Shown here piece by piece: positions 25,008 to 33,828 of a DNA stretch of 51,927 nt. The translations under genes were made by a program, and so were the position numbers. How positions within the stretch are numbered: position 1 is the stretch's first letter; every line of letters begins with the position of its first letter. The notes below the pieces were generated by a model, which worked only from the letters and a program-made list of their open reading frames with translations, ran no database searches and was not told the origin of the DNA. This DNA is from Oscillospiraceae bacterium (lineage in GTDB: Bacteria; Bacillota; Clostridia; Oscillospirales; Ruminococcaceae): NCBI GenBank assembly GCA_017847885.1, contig JAGAUA010000063.1, positions 1 through 51,927 of the forward strand, read 5' to 3'.

Positions 25008-26423
25008 TTGGTTTTTTCAGACCTTATTTTCATATATTTGTTTCTGCCGCTCTGCCTTTTGCTTTATTATATATTTCCCAACAGATTTTACAGAAACGGT
25101 ATTCTTATCATATTTTCACTTGTATTTTACTCCTTCGGCGAGCCTATTTGGGTCGGCTTGCTTGTGATAAGCGCTCTTGTTGACTATATAAACGGGCTTT
25201 TTATCGGTCATTTCAGAGGTCGAAAAATTGCTGTTCTCGGGGTCGTTATGTCACTTGTGGTCAACCTTGGCATACTTGCAATGTTTAAATACAGCGGATT
25301 TATTGCAGAAAACATAAACCTCCTTACGGGAGCAAATCTCCCCGTTCCTCGATTTACCCTGCCGATAGGCATTTCGTTTTACACATTCCAGACCATTTCC
25401 TACACGGTGGACGTTTACCGCGGCAAGGCTGAGGTGCAAAAAAGCTTTCTGAATTTCCTGCTTTACGTTTCACTGTTCTTCCAGCTTGTGGCAGGTCCCA
25501 TTGTGCGGTATACGACCGTTGCCAATGAGATAGACTCAAGAAGATTTTCTGTAAGTGACATGAGCAGCGGCTTCACACGCTTTATAATCGGTTTGGGCAA
25601 AAAGGTGATAATCGCAAACTGCGTGGGAAAAATTGCAACCGACGCGCTATCCTTTGATACGGCCCCTTCGTCTGTTCTTTCTGCATGGGCAGGCGTTATA
25701 ATGTTTTCGCTTCAGATTTACTACGACTTTTCGGGATATTCCGACATGGCTATCGGACTTGGCATGATGTTCGGTTTCCACTTTGACGAGAATTTCAATT
25801 ATCCATATATATCCAAATCCGCATCGGAATTCTGGCGCAGGTGGCATATCTCTCTCGGCAGCTTTTTCCGCGATTACGTCTATATCCCAATGGGCGGAAA
25901 CAAGCGTCATCAGATTCTGAACCTTGCGGTCGTGTGGTTCCTTACGGGATTATGGCACGGCGCAAGCTGGAACTATATTCTGTGGGGCGTTTATTTCGGC
26001 GTGCTTGTCATGCTGGAAAAGCTTTTTCTCGGAAAGATATTGGAAAAAATCCCTGCGCTTTTTTCGCATTTGTATCTCATCGCAGCAGCAATTTTCGGCT
26101 GGGCGCTGTTCTATTTTGAGGACCTCACAAAGCTTTCCTCATGCCTCGGAGCAATGTTCGGCGGCGGAAATGCTGCGCTTTATGACGACATAACACTTTC
26201 CGCGCTGAAAGGAAGCTGCTTTGTAATTGCCGCAGCGGTGATTTTCTCCTGCCCGATATGCAGGATAGTTATGGATAAAACCGAAAAGCTTGCCGCAAGG
26301 TCGGGAGTTCTGTACGGTATATCCCGAACGGTAACAATGGCTGTTCTTCTGGGAATACTTGCAGTAAGCTCGGTAATGCTTGTTGAGCAAAGCTACAATC
26401 CGTTTCTCTACTTCAGATATTAA
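25008..26423 (+). CDS. MBOAT-family O-acyltransferase (AlgI/DltB-like)
   Basis: A 471-aa polytopic membrane protein with about ten hydrophobic segments. Family marks are SFYTFQTISYTVDVYRG, AGPIVRY, the amphipathic NYPYISKSASEFWRRWHISLGSFFRDYVYIPMGG region and the catalytic His in FLTGLWHGASWNYILWG. Such proteins move acyl groups across the membrane onto surface polymers, as AlgI does for alginate. TTG 25008 follows AAAGAGGTG at 6 nt spacing; the frame is open to 24978 but with no better start. It is paired with a DHHW protein gene 11 nt downstream, the usual partner. Confidence 0.9.
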   Translation: MVFSDLIFIYLFLPLCLLLYYIFPNRFYRNGILIIFSLVFYSFGEPIWVGLLVISALVDYINGLFIGHFRGRKIAVLGVVMSLVVNLGILAMFKYSGFIAENINLLTGANLPVPRFTLPIGISFYTFQTISYTVDVYRGKAEVQKSFLNFLLYVSLFFQLVAGPIVRYTTVANEIDSRRFSVSDMSSGFTRFIIGLGKKVIIANCVGKIATDALSFDTAPSSVLSAWAGVIMFSLQIYYDFSGYSDMAIGLGMMFGFHFDENFNYPYISKSASEFWRRWHISLGSFFRDYVYIPMGGNKRHQILNLAVVWFLTGLWHGASWNYILWGVYFGVLVMLEKLFLGKILEKIPALFSHLYLIAAAIFGWALFYFEDLTKLSSCLGAMFGGGNAALYDDITLSALKGSCFVIAAAVIFSCPICRIVMDKTEKLAARSGVLYGISRTVTMAVLLGILAVSSVMLVEQSYNPFLYFRY

Positions 26424-26434
26424 GGTGGTACTGT

Positions 26435-27964
26435 ATGGAACACATGAAGCCTCAATCAAAAGAGTCTGTACGCAAACGCGCATGGAGCATAATAAACTCG
26501 GTATTTTTCTGCACGGTAATTTTCGGTATCGGTGCAGCTATGCTTGTTCTTGAACGTCCCTCGGTATCGGAAACGGAAAAAAGAGAGCTTACAAAGTTTC
26601 CGACTTTTTCGCTGGAAAGCTATTTCAGCGGTGAATTTGCTGCCCAGCTTGACAAATATTTTACCGACACAGTTCCGTTCCGCGATGAGCTTACCGAACT
26701 TGCTTCTGCAATAAATAAGGCAAAGGGCATAAGCGCCCCAACGTTTTACGGAAACGTTGAAATTGTAAACGATGATGATACTCCGCAGTATACCGTAATT
26801 ACTCCAAGTACGGAGCAGGCGGAAAACGCAGAAACTACCGTGCCGAACGCGGTAACCGAAATAACTGCTGCTCCCGAAACCACGGAAAGCGAAACGGAAG
26901 AACCGGATGTCAGCGAATTTCTCAACAACGGTATTATTGTTGACGGGATAAATATGTACGGCGAAAAAGCGGGTATAATGCTTTTCGGTGGCAATAAAAA
27001 GCAAGGCGCAAGGTATGCACAGCTTATTAGCGAGTACAAACGTCAGCTTGGCGACGGTGTGAATGTTTACAACCTGCTTGTGCCAACGTCTGCGGAATTT
27101 TATCTTCCCGAAAAATACAGCAAATATTCAAGCTCCGAAAAGGACGCTATTGATTACGCTTATTCCTGCCTTACCGACGGTGTTATTCCCGTTGACGCAT
27201 ATTCGGTAATTGCAGAGCATACCGACGAATATCTCTACTTCCGCACCGACCACCATTGGACGGCTTTGGGAGCATATTATGCTTATGTCGCTTTCTGCAA
27301 CGCCATAGGTCAGACCGCACCCACACTTGACCAATACCAAAGCATTACAAAGGATGAGCTGTTTGTTGGCTCGCTTTACGGCTATACAAACGACATTACG
27401 CTGAAAAATAATCCCGACATTTTCACATATTATCTGCCGAATGTCGAATATTCGGGTCAGGATTTCTACTATGACACGCTTGAGCCTTCGTATGCAAACC
27501 CGATTTTCCACGACTATGCAAGCGGAGCAAATATGTATTCCTTGTTCCTCGGTCAGGACAAAACCCACGTAAAAATCACGACTAATGCAGGTACGGGACG
27601 CAAAATCGTAATGTTCAAGGAATCCTTCGGCAATGCCTTTGCACCGTTCCTTATCAGCAGCTTTGACGAAATTTATGTTATAGATATACGCTATTTCGGA
27701 CGTAATGCGGTTGAGTATATCAAGGAAGTGGGCGCAACGGACGTGCTGTTCATTGATAATATTTTTGCGGCAAATACTGCAAAGCTTATCAACGGAATCG
27801 AGCTTATGCTTACTTCCGAAACGGGCACAGTTATTACAACGCCGCCCGAAACCACGGTAACAACCGTCCCCGAGGAAAGCTTGACGGCGGACGAGACGGT
27901 TTCCGATATTACGGAAGTGACCGAGGAGCCTGCCGAAGCTGCCGAGGTCACGGTGGTTCCTTAA
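26435..27964 (+). CDS. DHHW family protein (AlgJ-like acylation partner)
   Basis: A 509-aa extracytoplasmic protein anchored by one N-terminal helix (residues about 18-40). The family motif is RTDHHWTALGAYYAY near residue 275; VPTSAEFYLP and FKESFGNAFAPFL complete a SGNH-hydrolase-like fold as in AlgJ/AlgX. It is expected to transfer the acyl group delivered by the MBOAT protein onto an extracellular glycan. Two low-complexity Thr/Glu/Pro-rich stretches stand out: an insertion at about residues 118-155 and a C-terminal tail of about 45 residues, probably flexible linkers. AAGGTGG precedes the start. Confidence 0.88.
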   Translation: MEHMKPQSKESVRKRAWSIINSVFFCTVIFGIGAAMLVLERPSVSETEKRELTKFPTFSLESYFSGEFAAQLDKYFTDTVPFRDELTELASAINKAKGISAPTFYGNVEIVNDDDTPQYTVITPSTEQAENAETTVPNAVTEITAAPETTESETEEPDVSEFLNNGIIVDGINMYGEKAGIMLFGGNKKQGARYAQLISEYKRQLGDGVNVYNLLVPTSAEFYLPEKYSKYSSSEKDAIDYAYSCLTDGVIPVDAYSVIAEHTDEYLYFRTDHHWTALGAYYAYVAFCNAIGQTAPTLDQYQSITKDELFVGSLYGYTNDITLKNNPDIFTYYLPNVEYSGQDFYYDTLEPSYANPIFHDYASGANMYSLFLGQDKTHVKITTNAGTGRKIVMFKESFGNAFAPFLISSFDEIYVIDIRYFGRNAVEYIKEVGATDVLFIDNIFAANTAKLINGIELMLTSETGTVITTPPETTVTTVPEESLTADETVSDITEVTEEPAEAAEVTVVP

Positions 27965-27978
27965 ACAGTATAGTAAAA

Positions 27979-28015
27979 AACCCGAGAAGAGTTTTTCTTC
28001 TCGGGTTATATTTTT
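27979..28015. terminator. bidirectional terminator between convergent genes
   Basis: AACCCGAGAAGA (27979-27990) pairs perfectly with TCTTCTCGGGTT (27996-28007). T-rich flanks on both sides suit the DHHW gene and the convergent deacetylase gene. Confidence 0.88.
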
Positions 28016-28781
28016 ACTGAACTAAAGTATATAAATTTGAATCGTCACCGCTGATCTCTACTCCTTTTGTTTCAAACAGCTCGGATACTGTAACAAACTG
28101 ATAACCCTCATCTATGAGCGAGGGAATTATTGTATCAAGAGCTTCCACGGTCTGAGAGTTTCCGGCAGAATCGTGAAGAAGGATTATTGTTCCGTCATTT
28201 ACTTGACTCAAAGTGTTGTCGATACGCTGCTGAACAGTTACATTCTGATCCCAGTCGTTGCAGCCTACACCGCAGATAAACGGCATATCTATCGCCTCGT
28301 ACATATCGCTGTTTACCGCAATAAACGGCGGACGGAAAAACTTTGTCGGTTCGCCTGTTATCTCTTTCACCTTGTCAGAAACAAAGGTAACTTCGGCGCT
28401 TATCTCTTCCTGAGTCTTTTTATTCATGTAGGAATGAGTTTTTGAGTGATTGTCAATTTCACAGCCCATGTCATATGCACGCTTTACTACCTCTGATGAA
28501 GCAGGGGTTATATTGTTTCCGACAAGAAAAAACGATGCAGGGACTTGATATTTTTCCAATATATCAAGGACTTGAACAGTAGTTGTGATGTTTGGACCGT
28601 CATCAAAAGTAAGTGCAACCAACGGCTTATTGGGGTCGATTTCATATGTAATTGCAGTAACCGAGCTTTCGGTTTCGGTCTGCGATGCTGCCAACGCACT
28701 TTCGCTGCCCGAATCAGCCGAGCTGCACGCTGTCAGTGTTAAAACAGCAGTTATAATAAGAGGCATAATGGTTTTTCTCAT
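28014..28781 (-). CDS. polysaccharide deacetylase lipoprotein (CE4/NodB)
   Basis: A 255-aa lipoprotein. The signal peptide ends in the lipobox LTAC (lipidated C19), followed by a ~25-residue Ser/Glu-rich linker and the NodB domain: TFDDGPN (D60, D61), the zinc ligands H112 and H116 in NHSKTHSYM, RPPF (R150), and HDSAGN near the C-terminus. These are all the residues needed for metal-dependent removal of N- or O-acetyl groups from peptidoglycan or surface glycan. It is a single gene with its own promoter. Being next to the MBOAT/DHHW pair hints at opposing acylation control on the same polymer. Confidence 0.92.
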   Translation of the reverse strand: MRKTIMPLIITAVLTLTACSSADSGSESALAASQTETESSVTAITYEIDPNKPLVALTFDDGPNITTTVQVLDILEKYQVPASFFLVGNNITPASSEVVKRAYDMGCEIDNHSKTHSYMNKKTQEEISAEVTFVSDKVKEITGEPTKFFRPPFIAVNSDMYEAIDMPFICGVGCNDWDQNVTVQQRIDNTLSQVNDGTIILLHDSAGNSQTVEALDTIIPSLIDEGYQFVTVSELFETKGVEISGDDSNLYTLVQ

Positions 28782-28839
28782 TTTATGACCATTCCTTCCA
28801 TTTGTATAGGCTTATCAAATAATATTTGTATTTTTTAAC

Positions 28840-28868
28840 ATTATAACATGAAACGGTCGGGTTGTCAA
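28840..28868 (-). promoter_or_regulatory. consensus promoter of the deacetylase gene
   Basis: On the minus strand TTGACA (28863-28868), 17 bp, TATAAT (28840-28845): both hexamers are perfect consensus. About 58 nt before ATG 28781. Confidence 0.8.
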
Positions 28869-28908
28869 TTATAATGCTCAAGCTGAACGTGTGCATTTAT
28901 CAAAGCAC

Positions 28909-28945
28909 AAACAGCCGGGCTGCAATTGCAGTTCGGCTGTTTTTC
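28909..28945. terminator. terminator after the dCache hybrid kinase gene
   Basis: AAACAGCCG and CTGC pair with GCAG and CGGCTGTTT, with a GG/TT internal loop and an AATT apex. It lies 37 nt after the kinase stop on the minus strand, and T runs occur on both sides. Confidence 0.75.
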
Positions 28946-28981
28946 TGTAACGTTTGCTGGTTGTGGTGCTTCCGTAATATT

Positions 28982-31903
28982 TTATACCTTGCCAAATACA
29001 CTATGAAGCACCTGAATTACCTCATCCATATCAATAGGCTTGGAGATAAAGCCGTTCATGCCGCACTCTGCTGCGGCTCTGCGATCCTCGTCAAATGCGT
29101 TTGCGGTCATAGCAACTATGGGAACTGCGGACAACTTACTATCCTCCAGCGCCCGTATGCGACGTGTAGCCTCATAGCCGTCCATAACAGGCATCTGAAC
29201 ATCCATCAGCAACAGGTCATAATCGCCCGGCTTGGAAGCAGACACCTTATCCACCGCTTCCTTACCGTTTACTGCCGTATCTACAACGAAGCCGTATTCT
29301 TTGAGTATCTCAAATGCTATCTCACGGTTCATCTCGTTATCCTCAACAACCAAAATATGCTTGCCGTTAAAGCTTTCCGTTTCATCGGTAACAGGCAGTA
29401 TCTCTTCTTTTTTCTTAATCTGCTGCTGACCCAGCGCGTTTAGCAGCGACTCACGCAGGTCGGACATAAACATAGGCTTTGAGCAGAATGAAGTTACACC
29501 TGCGGCTCTTGCTTCAACCTCAATATCCGACCAATCGTATGCTGTAAGGATAATTATAGGCGTATGGTCACCGAGACTGCGTATCTGCCTTGTGACCTCG
29601 ATACCGTTCATATCGGGCAAACGCCAGTCGATAATATACGCATGGAACGCGTCGTTCACCTCAATAGCCTGTCTTGCACGAAGAACTGCCTCCTTGCCCG
29701 ACACGGTCCATTCCGACCTCATTCCCACACGCAGCAGCATCTTTGTCACGCTGTCGCAGGTGTTGAAATCGTCATCGACAACCAAAGCCTTGAGTCCCTC
29801 AAGCTCCTTGATTTTCTCAACGCTTTTGCGCTCCGACTGTAACCGCAGCTCAATGCGGATAACAAATTCCGTGCCCTTGCCCTGCTCCGTGATGACGTTG
29901 ATAGTGCCGCCCATCATATCAATGATATTTTTTGCAATGGACATACCCAGACCCGTACCCTGTATCTTGCTTACGGTCGAAGTACGCTCGCGCTCAAAGG
30001 GATTGAAGATACGCTCCGCAAAATCCGGGCTCATGCCGATGCCCGTATCCTTTACGCGCAGCTCGTACAGACCCTTTCCTTCCGAGGCAGTACGCAGCTG
30101 CGAAACACGTACCGACACCGTGCCGCCGGGTGCAGTAAACTTTATTGCATTGGACAGCAAATTCAGCAGCACTTGATTGAGCCGTATCTTATCGCAGTAC
30201 ACGTCCTCATCGACCACATCCAAAGTGTCCATATACAGCTCAAGCTGCTTTGCGTGTATTTGACCGCTGACAATGGTTTTAAGGTCGTGGAGAATATCCG
30301 AAAGATTGACCTCCGTCTCCTCAAGATGTATCTTTCCGCTCTCAATTCGGCTCATGTCAAGCACATCGTTGATAAGGGAAAGCAGATGGTTTCCCGAGGA
30401 AAGTATCTTTGACAGATAATCCTTTATCTTTTCGTCATTGCCAATATTGGCGATAGCCAGCGTGGTAAAGCCTATAATGGCATTCATCGGCGTACGGATA
30501 TCGTGAGACATATTGCTTAGGAAGGTACTCTTTGCACGGTTTGCGCTTTGTGCTGCATTTACCGCGTCTTCAAGAGCCTGATTTATCTTCTTGTCTCTTG
30601 TGCGGTCAGACATTACAAGGATATACTTCTTCTCACCTTGAATTTTGCTGCAAAGTGCGATAACATGGAACCAGCGCATCTCGCCTGTTTTCTGATGGAC
30701 GTATTCCCTGTCCCATTCGCCCTGTTCGCCGGGAAGAATGTTCGGAAGCTGATCCAGTACACGAACAGTATCGTCAGCCCTTACAAGATGATCTATCTCA
30801 CGGATATTTGCACGAGCCTGCTTTTCGGGAATACCGATAAGCTTTTCTATGTTGGGACTGATATAATCCGTGCGGAAGCTTTCGGCGTCCAGCATGAGAA
30901 AAATGTCATCTACGTTAACCGACAGCTTTGAGAACAGCTCGTCGCGGTAGAGGATCTCGGTCTCCTTCTTTTTCAGCTTCATCTGATTTTGTCTGATAAC
31001 GAAGGCGAGCATAAGTGCAGCAATGCTTATTGTGATACCGGCTGCCAACAGCAAGGTGCTTGATTGAAGGCTGTTCATGCTGGAATTTACCACATCGGTC
31101 GGCACAAGACCAAGCACCGTCCAATCATCAAAATCCGCCGACTCGTATATCAGATAATAGCTTGTTTTATCAATGCTGACAACAGTCGCACCCGAACGTC
31201 CCTGACGGAAATCCTGCTGAAGTGCGTCTATCTCCATGCTGCTCATAGTGGAATATTTCCTAAGCATAGCCAGAAAATTATAGATATCCTGCTGCTTATC
31301 GGCGGCATTATCCACTACTACGCGTCCGTCCGAATGAATAACGTAGCTGCTGGAATGACCGTCAAAAGCGGATATTTTCAGCGCGTTCACCAAGTCGGAG
31401 TTGTTGAAGCTGACAGCTATTGCCTCATAGTCAAAACCCTTGTATGTTCCCTTTACGGCAGGTGCAACAAACACCATTATCTGCGGTTTGCCGGGCACTA
31501 CAGAGTTAACTACCATATCCTTGCCATGGAGGATAAGCTCGGGCAGTTCATTCTTTAGGTCAAGGTAGCCTGTTTCATCGCTCACCGTTCGATAATTTCC
31601 TTCACGAGAGATGAAATAGAAATCGGTAAAGCCCGTTTCCTCTTTAGCATGGGCAACGAAATCCTCTATCTGCTTTTCATCCGAAACATCCTGCAAATAG
31701 TCCGCCCACAGGTGCATATTGCTCCAATTTCTGCCTACCAGATTGTTGAGAGAACGATTGGACTGATGATATATCTCCGTCAAATGAGCGATACTTTCCG
31801 AGTATATCGTCTGCGAAACAAAATTGTAATAACGGACGCTGACCGCAGCTATCCCCAACAGCAGGACAACGGCAGCTATAACAGCAATCAGCCGTTTTTT
31901 CAT
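28982..31903 (-). CDS. membrane hybrid histidine kinase with dCache sensor, PAS and two receivers
   Basis: A 973-aa sensor kinase. Membrane helices at about residues 5-25 and 283-303 flank a ~255-residue extracellular double-Cache-like domain. A cytoplasmic PAS domain (about 325-435) leads to HisKA (H467 in MSHDIRTP), HATPase (NLLSNAIKF, DTGIGM, GTGLGM), and two receivers with phosphoacceptors D759 and D901. Its kinase and receiver parts closely resemble those of the broken kinase at 3.9-7.7 kb, including an unusual IIDW before the first receiver's phosphoacceptor segment, so they are paralogues. It is the last gene of an operon with two solute-binding lipoproteins, which suggests these present the signal. 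Confidence 0.92.
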   Translation of the reverse strand: MKKRLIAVIAAVVLLLGIAAVSVRYYNFVSQTIYSESIAHLTEIYHQSNRSLNNLVGRNWSNMHLWADYLQDVSDEKQIEDFVAHAKEETGFTDFYFISREGNYRTVSDETGYLDLKNELPELILHGKDMVVNSVVPGKPQIMVFVAPAVKGTYKGFDYEAIAVSFNNSDLVNALKISAFDGHSSSYVIHSDGRVVVDNAADKQQDIYNFLAMLRKYSTMSSMEIDALQQDFRQGRSGATVVSIDKTSYYLIYESADFDDWTVLGLVPTDVVNSSMNSLQSSTLLLAAGITISIAALMLAFVIRQNQMKLKKKETEILYRDELFSKLSVNVDDIFLMLDAESFRTDYISPNIEKLIGIPEKQARANIREIDHLVRADDTVRVLDQLPNILPGEQGEWDREYVHQKTGEMRWFHVIALCSKIQGEKKYILVMSDRTRDKKINQALEDAVNAAQSANRAKSTFLSNMSHDIRTPMNAIIGFTTLAIANIGNDEKIKDYLSKILSSGNHLLSLINDVLDMSRIESGKIHLEETEVNLSDILHDLKTIVSGQIHAKQLELYMDTLDVVDEDVYCDKIRLNQVLLNLLSNAIKFTAPGGTVSVRVSQLRTASEGKGLYELRVKDTGIGMSPDFAERIFNPFERERTSTVSKIQGTGLGMSIAKNIIDMMGGTINVITEQGKGTEFVIRIELRLQSERKSVEKIKELEGLKALVVDDDFNTCDSVTKMLLRVGMRSEWTVSGKEAVLRARQAIEVNDAFHAYIIDWRLPDMNGIEVTRQIRSLGDHTPIIILTAYDWSDIEVEARAAGVTSFCSKPMFMSDLRESLLNALGQQQIKKKEEILPVTDETESFNGKHILVVEDNEMNREIAFEILKEYGFVVDTAVNGKEAVDKVSASKPGDYDLLLMDVQMPVMDGYEATRRIRALEDSKLSAVPIVAMTANAFDEDRRAAAECGMNGFISKPIDMDEVIQVLHSVFGKV

Positions 31904-31943
31904 TAAGTGATTCTCCTTTCCGCCAAATTTTCCGCGTCAGCAC

Positions 31944-33797
31944 TTAACGCAGGATAGTCACATATTCTGTTGGTGCTTCCATCTGATTTCCGCCTTCGAG
32001 TGCAGAAACAAATATCGAGTAAATATTATCTTCCATAACTGTCATTTTGTCATTCAGCTCCGCAGGCATAGGACAATTGCAGTAAATGGGTGCTTCGATA
32101 AAATTGTCATCACCGACAGACATTACTGTATAAACCTTATTATCATCAAGAGGACTTCCGTTTATCGTTATCTCATCAAGTGTATATGTGCCGTCTCCAT
32201 TGTCGGTCAGCTTGTACTCCATACCGCTTGTAACAGGTATAAGATTTTTATGGCGGATAGGGTTGGAGCTGTCCTCTTTTGCATTTACGAGCCATTCCAT
32301 AAGCTGTTTAAGCTCGGCACCGGTAAGCTCTCCGCTTCTGAATATCAAACGGTTTGCCATAAGACGGTTAAGCTGCTGCCTTGTATAATCGCCCTCAAAT
32401 ACAGATGCGGCAACAATGCTGGAGTAACCTACCGCCACGTCGCTTCCCCACTGTCTGCGTATGGTGTTCAAAACCGCAGAAGCAGCAGGACTGCCATGCT
32501 CGCCGAAAGCATAGTCATATGCTGTATTCTGAGTTGTGATGATCTCGGGAACTTCATTATCCTTTGCTGCGATAAGCTGAGCGTTGAAATCCTCATATGC
32601 TCCCTTTGCATCGTATTCGCCTGTTATCATTTTCTGCACAACATTTTGGGATACAGCAAACATCTCGGTCGATGCCAGACGTATATACAGATGATTGCGG
32701 TCAATGCAATCCTTTACCTGTGAAAAAACATCATTTATCTCAATGTTCACATTTTTATTGTAGCTCAGCACGGCATTGTCCGTAGCCACATGGCGCTGAC
32801 CTTCCTCGCTGAACATTGCCTCCAACACTCGGATAACTGCGTCGGTCTTTTTATCGTCCTGTTCCACTTCTCTGTTTACCGCGACCTGACAGGTAGGATA
32901 GGTCAAAAGCCAGTTATCCTCGGCGGTCTCACCGAAATAGGGCAGCATTACAGTATTCACACCTTCTTTTCTGAGTACGGCACAGTCGCTTGCAGTACCG
33001 CGCATAATAGCTGTTTTGCCCTCCAGCAGTCCCGATTTCATCTCGCCAAAGGACATTTGGGTATCCTCGGGTCTGATCATAGTGTTCTTCATATACTGCT
33101 CAAACTTATCAAACACAACAGGCCATACCTTATCGTCAAGACCCACCTGACTTTCCACAGTCTCGCTTTCATATGACGTACGCCACATGATTCCCTCCAT
33201 AGTCATCAGCTCGGGTATTGCGCAGCCTTGAAGCGCTTCCATGCAGGAGTAATCCTCGCGGTAGTCGTTGACATATCCGCATATGCCCTGCTCATCAAAG
33301 CGGCGGCAGGCTTCCGCAAATTCAGCATAGTTTGTCGGCAGGGGTATGCCATACTCCTCAAACACGTCCGCGTTGGCAATGTAACCGTCAACCTCGGCGC
33401 ACATAGGCAGCCAGCGAATTGCTCCGCCCGGCTCTCTGTTGTTCTCGATGTAGCTGTCGTAAAAGCTGCCCACTATCTCGGTCTGGCTAAGATCCATGAG
33501 CAGATCCGACATATATGCCGCGTCGTTTAGGGAAAAACGGCGGCAGGTGATTATATCGGGCAGACTTCCCCGCTCGTTCAGGTCGGCGTAAAAGTCCATG
33601 GTGTTATAGCCCACAACAAAGGTGAAGTCGATGTCAGGGAACTGCGTTTCCAGCCAAGGGGTAAGCTCCTTGCTCATGGCCTTGTCCCACAGGTACATGG
33701 TTATCTCAACCTTGCCGTCGTCTTTGCGGCTTTCGCAGCCCGTGATGCCAAACAGCATCACGGTTGCCATAAGTGCAGCGATAATTCTTTTTTTCAT
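31944..33797 (-). CDS. solute-binding lipoprotein with 5'-nucleotidase-C-like domain (copy 1)
   Basis: A 617-aa lipoprotein: signal peptide with lipobox ITGC (C21), then a family 1 extracellular solute-binding domain (about residues 30-450, with VEITMYLWD, GIPLPTNYAEF and AIMRG), and a C-terminal region of about 130 residues resembling the 5'-nucleotidase C-terminal domain (GELTGAELKQLMEWL, VTSGMEY, ITINGSPLDDNKVYTVMSVGDD). No nucleotidase catalytic domain is present. ATG 33797 has AGGAAA upstream; the ATG at 33812 has none. No ABC permease genes lie nearby, so a sensing rather than transport role with the downstream kinase is inferred. Confidence 0.82.
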   Translation of the reverse strand: MKKRIIAALMATVMLFGITGCESRKDDGKVEITMYLWDKAMSKELTPWLETQFPDIDFTFVVGYNTMDFYADLNERGSLPDIITCRRFSLNDAAYMSDLLMDLSQTEIVGSFYDSYIENNREPGGAIRWLPMCAEVDGYIANADVFEEYGIPLPTNYAEFAEACRRFDEQGICGYVNDYREDYSCMEALQGCAIPELMTMEGIMWRTSYESETVESQVGLDDKVWPVVFDKFEQYMKNTMIRPEDTQMSFGEMKSGLLEGKTAIMRGTASDCAVLRKEGVNTVMLPYFGETAEDNWLLTYPTCQVAVNREVEQDDKKTDAVIRVLEAMFSEEGQRHVATDNAVLSYNKNVNIEINDVFSQVKDCIDRNHLYIRLASTEMFAVSQNVVQKMITGEYDAKGAYEDFNAQLIAAKDNEVPEIITTQNTAYDYAFGEHGSPAASAVLNTIRRQWGSDVAVGYSSIVAASVFEGDYTRQQLNRLMANRLIFRSGELTGAELKQLMEWLVNAKEDSSNPIRHKNLIPVTSGMEYKLTDNGDGTYTLDEITINGSPLDDNKVYTVMSVGDDNFIEAPIYCNCPMPAELNDKMTVMEDNIYSIFVSALEGGNQMEAPTEYVTILR

Positions 33798-33828
33798 ATA
33801 TATTTTCCTCATTTCAACAGCGTCCGGT

